Origin: Desulforapulum autotrophicum
GTDB lineage: Bacteria > Desulfobacterota > Desulfobacteria > Desulfobacterales > Desulfolunaceae
NCBI GenBank assembly: GCA_020723285.1
Contig: DYJE01000014.1
Span: 1-64,000 of the forward strand
DNA length: 64,000 bases
Direction: 5' to 3'
In this document: positions 60,134-64,000 of the stretch, one piece after another
Layout: the number at the start of each line of letters is the position of its first letter
How positions within the stretch are numbered: the first letter of the stretch is position 1
The notes under the pieces: generated by a model
What the model was told of the DNA's origin: nothing
Database searches by the model: none
What the model saw: the letters and a program-made list of their open reading frames with translations, nothing else
Translations under genes and position numbers: made by a program

Positions 60134-61936
60134 TCAGCGGCTTTTTTTTTCGAGAAAACGGGAGGCATTGACGTTCAGGGGATTGATGGCCAGGGCTTTT
60201 TTCATATGCTCGACGGCTTCGCCGTTCATTCCAAGCTTGTCTTCGATAACAGCAAGGTTGAAATAAGCCTGGTCCGTGTATGACGGGGAATATTCGATCA
60301 CCTTTTGATACATCTCACGGGCTTTACCGTATTCCGAACGGGCGGCGTAACTGTATCCCATGTTGAAATAGATATCGGGATTCGAAGGATCCAGTGCCGC
60401 AGCCTTTTCGTAATACTCGACGGCTTTTTCATTGTTCTTCATGACCGTGAACACCTTCCCGAGCAAAAAGCACGTATGGCTGTTTTTCCGATCCAGACTG
60501 TAGGAGGTTTCAAGGGTGGCTCTGGCCTGGTCCATGTCTGAAGCCATCAGGGTTTCCCCGAGTCCGGCCAGAGCTTTGGAATAATGGGGATCGATATACT
60601 CCTTCCATAACGGTTTTTCATTCCGTTTGATTTCGAAAAAATCTGCGGCCTCTTTGTATCTCTTCATATTCAGATCCATGATCCCCGGTTTGATCTTTTC
60701 ACCCACGATGGCGGATTCGGTCATAGCCGGTTCAGGGATAAATGATCTCAGAATTTTTTCAACACGGACTTTGCCGCGATCTCCGTATGAAACAGCAAAA
60801 AGTGCTATGACCGCAAAAAAACAAAGCCCATAAACCGCCTTCCTGAACGTCGATATGCGGCGGGGCCTCTTCGGAACATATTCACGGGTGAAGCCCGAGT
60901 CATCCTCCCTGATGGCCGTGCTCATGTCTTCGTCTTCGAACCTTCGCCCAGCAGAGACATTCAGATTTGTCTGGGTGAGACCTTCTCCACCTTCACTGCC
61001 GAACAGGTTTTTCATAAACTTCGCAAGGTCTTTCTGCGACAGGCGGATGGAACGTTCCTCCATAAACCGGTCAAGATCTTTCAGCATGCTGTCCGCTGTC
61101 TGGTATCTTTGGTCCGGGTTCTTTTCAAGGGCTTTGTTCAATATTTGGACAAGACCTTCGGGTATGCCGGGATTGTGCGTTTCAGCAGGCTCGAACACCG
61201 CGTTCCGTGCCTTGGCAAGAGCCTGAAACGTATCACCATCGTATATTTTTCGGAGAGTCAGAAGCTCGTACAGCACAATCCCCGTGGCAAAAATGTCCGA
61301 CCTGTGGTCTATCACATCCCCGCTGGCCTGTTCCGGAGACATGTACGACACTTTCCCCTTGATGGTGCCGATCATCGTATTGCTGTTCTGATTGGCCGCT
61401 TTCGCAATTCCGAAATCGATGATCTTTACCTGACCGTCATAGGTGATAAAGATGTTCTGAGGCCCGATGTCCCGGTGGATGATTTTCAGATGCCGCCCGT
61501 CCTCGTCATTCAGGCTGTGGGAGTAATCAAGCCCGGCGAGTATCTGGCTGATGATATTCAGAACGATGCTGTCATCGATAAACCTGTTTTTCTCAACCAA
61601 CCTCTTGAACGTGAAACGAAGATCCTTACCGGCCAGGTATTCCATGGATATGAAATAGCGGTCGTTGATGGCCCCGAAATCATAAAGCTGAACAATATTG
61701 GGATGATGAAGCCTTGCCGCCAGTTTCGCCTCGTCGATGAACGATTCGACAAGCTTCTCCTCGGAATTCAGATGATGAAGAATTCTCTTGATCACGATCA
61801 GCTTTTCGAACCCCTCTGCGCCTGTCAGCTTGGCCTTGAACAGTTCAGCCATTCCGCCGGTAGCAATGCGTTCCAGCAGAACGTACTTACCAAATTTGAC
61901 AGAACCCTGAGAGTTGGGATTCATCGACTCAATCAT
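60134..61936 (-). CDS. Membrane Ser/Thr protein kinase with TPR domain
   Basis: A 600-residue PknB-type kinase. Gly loop IATGGMAELF near 25, Lys in LIVIKRIL near 50, HRDIGPQNIF near 152, DFGIAKA near 172 and MSPEQA near 198. The loop Lys of HRDxKxxN is Gly here; Ser or Gly at this place is common in HRDVSPQN-type bacterial kinases. A membrane span (about 365-385) is followed by TPRs (about 425-590) such as AVEYYEKAAALDPSNPDIYF. The TPR region should be periplasmic. It probably forms an operon with the LysM and pentapeptide genes. Confidence 0.92.
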   Translation of the reverse strand: MIESMNPNSQGSVKFGKYVLLERIATGGMAELFKAKLTGAEGFEKLIVIKRILHHLNSEEKLVESFIDEAKLAARLHHPNIVQLYDFGAINDRYFISMEYLAGKDLRFTFKRLVEKNRFIDDSIVLNIISQILAGLDYSHSLNDEDGRHLKIIHRDIGPQNIFITYDGQVKIIDFGIAKAANQNSNTMIGTIKGKVSYMSPEQASGDVIDHRSDIFATGIVLYELLTLRKIYDGDTFQALAKARNAVFEPAETHNPGIPEGLVQILNKALEKNPDQRYQTADSMLKDLDRFMEERSIRLSQKDLAKFMKNLFGSEGGEGLTQTNLNVSAGRRFEDEDMSTAIREDDSGFTREYVPKRPRRISTFRKAVYGLCFFAVIALFAVSYGDRGKVRVEKILRSFIPEPAMTESAIVGEKIKPGIMDLNMKRYKEAADFFEIKRNEKPLWKEYIDPHYSKALAGLGETLMASDMDQARATLETSYSLDRKNSHTCFLLGKVFTVMKNNEKAVEYYEKAAALDPSNPDIYFNMGYSYAARSEYGKAREMYQKVIEYSPSYTDQAYFNLAVIEDKLGMNGEAVEHMKKALAINPLNVNASRFLEKKSR

Positions 61937-62320
61937 TTAAATTATCTCGAATTTTACCGCGACCGGCATTCCGTTGCCATGCCCGTCCCATGACAAGCAG
62001 CGCATATCCAAAAACAACCCTATAGCACAATCGACGAAGCTCCTCAACCTCTTGTCCAGCGCAATCATTCAGCATTCACAACAATGCCGTTCACTTATCG
62101 CAATGAGCATTGAATCTAAAGCATTGTATTATTTTCCTGCCCAGTTTATAATCCGGACTTCAATCAGTACGTAATCGGGCAACGTACGTATCTCATCACC
62201 CAAAAAACACTATTATTGGCATGAACAGGCCGTGCATACCTGTTCAGTCAGGATGCATGGAAGGACTGTTGTCGTGGCAAAGCGTCCATCCATGCAGCGA
62301 AATCCATCGGAGATACCATT
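61937..62320. other. Intergenic gap between divergent kinases
   Basis: 384 bases between the Ser/Thr kinase and the histidine kinase, so both promoters should be here. One dyad TGAACAGG-CCGTGCATA-CCTGTTCA (62222-62246) lies 75 bases before the histidine kinase start. I see no gene in it. Confidence 0.45.
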
Positions 62321-64000
62321 ATGGCCATGATGACCAGCATGTCCATCTATTTATTTACCATTGTCATAACCGCTGCGGTTTTCGGACTGGCTGTCTTCAT
62401 CATCACGACACGGTTCATCCGGCCCACCCGAATCGCGGAAGCCGAACTCCGGAAAGCACGAGACGAGCTGGAACAGAGGGTCAGGGAAAGAACCACGGAA
62501 CTGGTCCTTATCAACAACGAACTCAAGGAAAGCCGGGAAAAATACCGCCAGATTTTCATCCATGCTCCGGCCGGGATATATGAAATCGACTTCGCCACCG
62601 GAAAATTCGTGAGCGTCAATGACGTGATGTGCGAGTATACGGGTTACACCCGGGCGGAATTCCTGAACCTCAGCCCCTTTGCCTTTCTCACCGAACAGGG
62701 CAAACTCATGATCAAAGAACGCCTGAACACGGTGCTCAAAGGGGAAAGCATATCGAAAAACGTCGAACTGGACATCGTCAACAAGGATGGAAGCTCCTTT
62801 TCTGCGGTTCTCAACAACAATTTCGTCTTCAAGGATGGCCGGATCACAGGTTCCCGTGTGGTGATCCATGACATCACCGAGCGTAAATTCGCGGAAAGGG
62901 CCTTGAAAAAAAGCGAAGAACGCTTCCGCAATCTGGTGGAATCCACCCGTGACTGGATCTGGGACATCGACAGAAACGGATGTTTCATCTACAACAGCCC
63001 CAGCGTTTCAACCGTCACCGGATACACAGCCCAGGAACTCCATGGCACCCGTTTCATCAACCATTTCCCCCTTGACGAACGTGAAAAGCTCCACATGGCT
63101 TTGATGAGAAACATCAGGCCCGGCGAGCCATTATCCACCATCGAATGCACCCTCCAGCACAAAAACGGCGAACGAAGAACCATTGAAACACGAGGCGTCC
63201 ATTATTACGACGAATCGGGCAATGTCCTCGGAGCCAGGGGAATCAGCCGGGACATCACTGAAAAGAAACGAATCGAAGAGGAAAAAGCGGAACTGAAAAA
63301 AAACCTGGACCGCGCCAAAAAAATGGAGGCCCTGGGCCTTCTGGCCGGGGGCGTGGCCCATGACCTCAACAACATCCTTTCCGGCATCGTCAACTATCCT
63401 GAACTGATGCTTCTGGACCTGCCTCCGGACAGCCCCTTGCGTGATCACGTCAGAGCCATCTATTCATCCGGAAAAAAAGCCGCCGCCATCGTGGACGATC
63501 TGATCACCATGGCCCGGGGTGCCGCCCGGAAAAATGAAATCATGAACGTCAACACCGTCATCCGCGAATATCTTCAGTCTGCCGAATTCGCCGGTCTGAA
63601 AGCCTCCCGTCCCGAAGTCCGGATCGAAGTCTCCCTGGACATGGATCTTCTCAATATCCAAACCTCCCCTGTTCAGGTCAAAAAAGCGCTGCTCAACCTG
63701 GTGGTCAACGCCGTGGAGTCGATCCAGGGTCCAGGCCATGTCATTGTCTCATCCCAGAACATCACCCTCCAGGAACCGATTCGCGGATTCGATGAAATCC
63801 CTCCCGGTGAATACGTTCTCCTTTCAGTGGCCGACACAGGCGGCGGCATTTCGCCCGAAGACATGGAGCGGATTTTCGAACCCTTCTACTCCAGAAAAGT
63901 CATGGGCCGGAGTGGAACAGGCCTTGGCCTTTCCATTGTCTGGAACACCATCACCGAAAACAAAGGCCATATCAACGTGACCAGCGGAACAAACGGAACG
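62321..64000 (+). CDS. PAS-domain sensor histidine kinase, cut by window end
   Basis: The visible 560 residues, open to the end. A membrane segment near 8-28 (LFTIVITAAVFGLAVFIITT) is followed by a coiled coil (LEQRVRERTTELVLINNELK), PAS1 (about 70-190), PAS2 (about 200-320, RFRNLVESTRDWIWDIDRNG), HisKA with LLAGGVAHDLNNILSGIVNY (His near 347) and HATPase with NLVVNAVESI, DTGGGI and GTGLGLS near 535. GGAG precedes the ATG. A receiver domain may follow beyond the window. The ligand is unknown. Confidence 0.9.
   Translation, partial: MAMMTSMSIYLFTIVITAAVFGLAVFIITTRFIRPTRIAEAELRKARDELEQRVRERTTELVLINNELKESREKYRQIFIHAPAGIYEIDFATGKFVSVNDVMCEYTGYTRAEFLNLSPFAFLTEQGKLMIKERLNTVLKGESISKNVELDIVNKDGSSFSAVLNNNFVFKDGRITGSRVVIHDITERKFAERALKKSEERFRNLVESTRDWIWDIDRNGCFIYNSPSVSTVTGYTAQELHGTRFINHFPLDEREKLHMALMRNIRPGEPLSTIECTLQHKNGERRTIETRGVHYYDESGNVLGARGISRDITEKKRIEEEKAELKKNLDRAKKMEALGLLAGGVAHDLNNILSGIVNYPELMLLDLPPDSPLRDHVRAIYSSGKKAAAIVDDLITMARGAARKNEIMNVNTVIREYLQSAEFAGLKASRPEVRIEVSLDMDLLNIQTSPVQVKKALLNLVVNAVESIQGPGHVIVSSQNITLQEPIRGFDEIPPGEYVLLSVADTGGGISPEDMERIFEPFYSRKVMGRSGTGLGLSIVWNTITENKGHINVTSGTNGT

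Noticed and set aside
1-64000. CRISPR array, prophage, IS element, tRNA or rRNA
   Set aside because: No regularly spaced direct repeats, transposase or integrase motifs, or recognisable structural RNA gene were seen on reading; the repeats present are inverted and dispersed-type.

Overview
The window is one continuous stretch of chromosome, dense with housekeeping genes. I see no IS element, prophage, CRISPR array, rRNA or tRNA. Gene content points to an anaerobic Desulfobacterota (deltaproteobacterial) organism of the Desulfobacterales type: desulfoferrodoxin superoxide reductase, Pta-AckA, a DUF4911 protein beside miaB, a LbtU-type outer-membrane porin, a PHA-synthesis regulator, HD-GYP and NtrC-type regulators, and FAAL-type lipid chemistry. 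Base composition is near 50% GC with AT-rich intergenic gaps. The assignment is inference from families; no 16S is present.

Layout. 1-869 holds two nested inverted-repeat elements. 870-4267 has a UvrD-like helicase convergent with a DegP protease. 4268-5370 is a long leader with alternative hairpins and two short ribosome-bound ORFs ahead of a two-component system (sensor kinase, sigma-54 regulator), which is followed by an MBL hydrolase, RidA, a ComEA-like protein and a FetAB-type transporter. 11995-20884 is a minus-strand housekeeping run: phoH, pgpH-like, ybeY, pdxJ, nnr, tsaE, lysC, bpt. 21235-27167 is a metal-homeostasis island: a DtxR-family repressor, a LbtU-like porin, a DUF2325 protein and a small helical protein. 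DtxR-box-like dyads stand in front of the repressor, the porin and the small protein. The porin leader contains a strong terminator, and a peroxiredoxin is truncated at the DUF2325 gene. 27299-33697 has fabH, a parvulin isomerase, pta-ackA and desulfoferrodoxin. 33858-48160 is a mixed run: HD-GYP with a HEAT-repeat partner, PHP, DUF151, miaB-DUF4911-Cu/Zn permease-CsoR, PhaR, HAD, CDP-alcohol transferase, MBL, DUF523/DUF1722, an FKBP-methyltransferase fusion and UvsE.

The standout is one 9-kb gene (48336-57374, minus strand) encoding a 3,012-residue megasynthase. Its domain order reads FAAL-ACP-KS-(no AT)-ACP-thioester reductase-half condensation domain-A-PCP-thioester reductase. It stands alone, with no acyltransferase, PPTase or tailoring gene in the window, behind an AT-rich promoter region with four short dyads. 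It predicts a fatty acid that is activated, extended, reduced, joined to (or released separately from) an amino-acid unit, and released as an aldehyde or alcohol. Upstream lie a secreted pentapeptide-repeat protein, a LysM lipoprotein, a Ser/Thr kinase with TPRs, and a divergent PAS histidine kinase cut by the window end.

Themes: transition-metal control (DtxR regulon, FetAB, CsoR/permease), oxygen defence (desulfoferrodoxin, broken peroxiredoxin), overflow acetate metabolism, cyclic-nucleotide and phosphorelay signalling, and one unusual lipopeptide-like assembly line.
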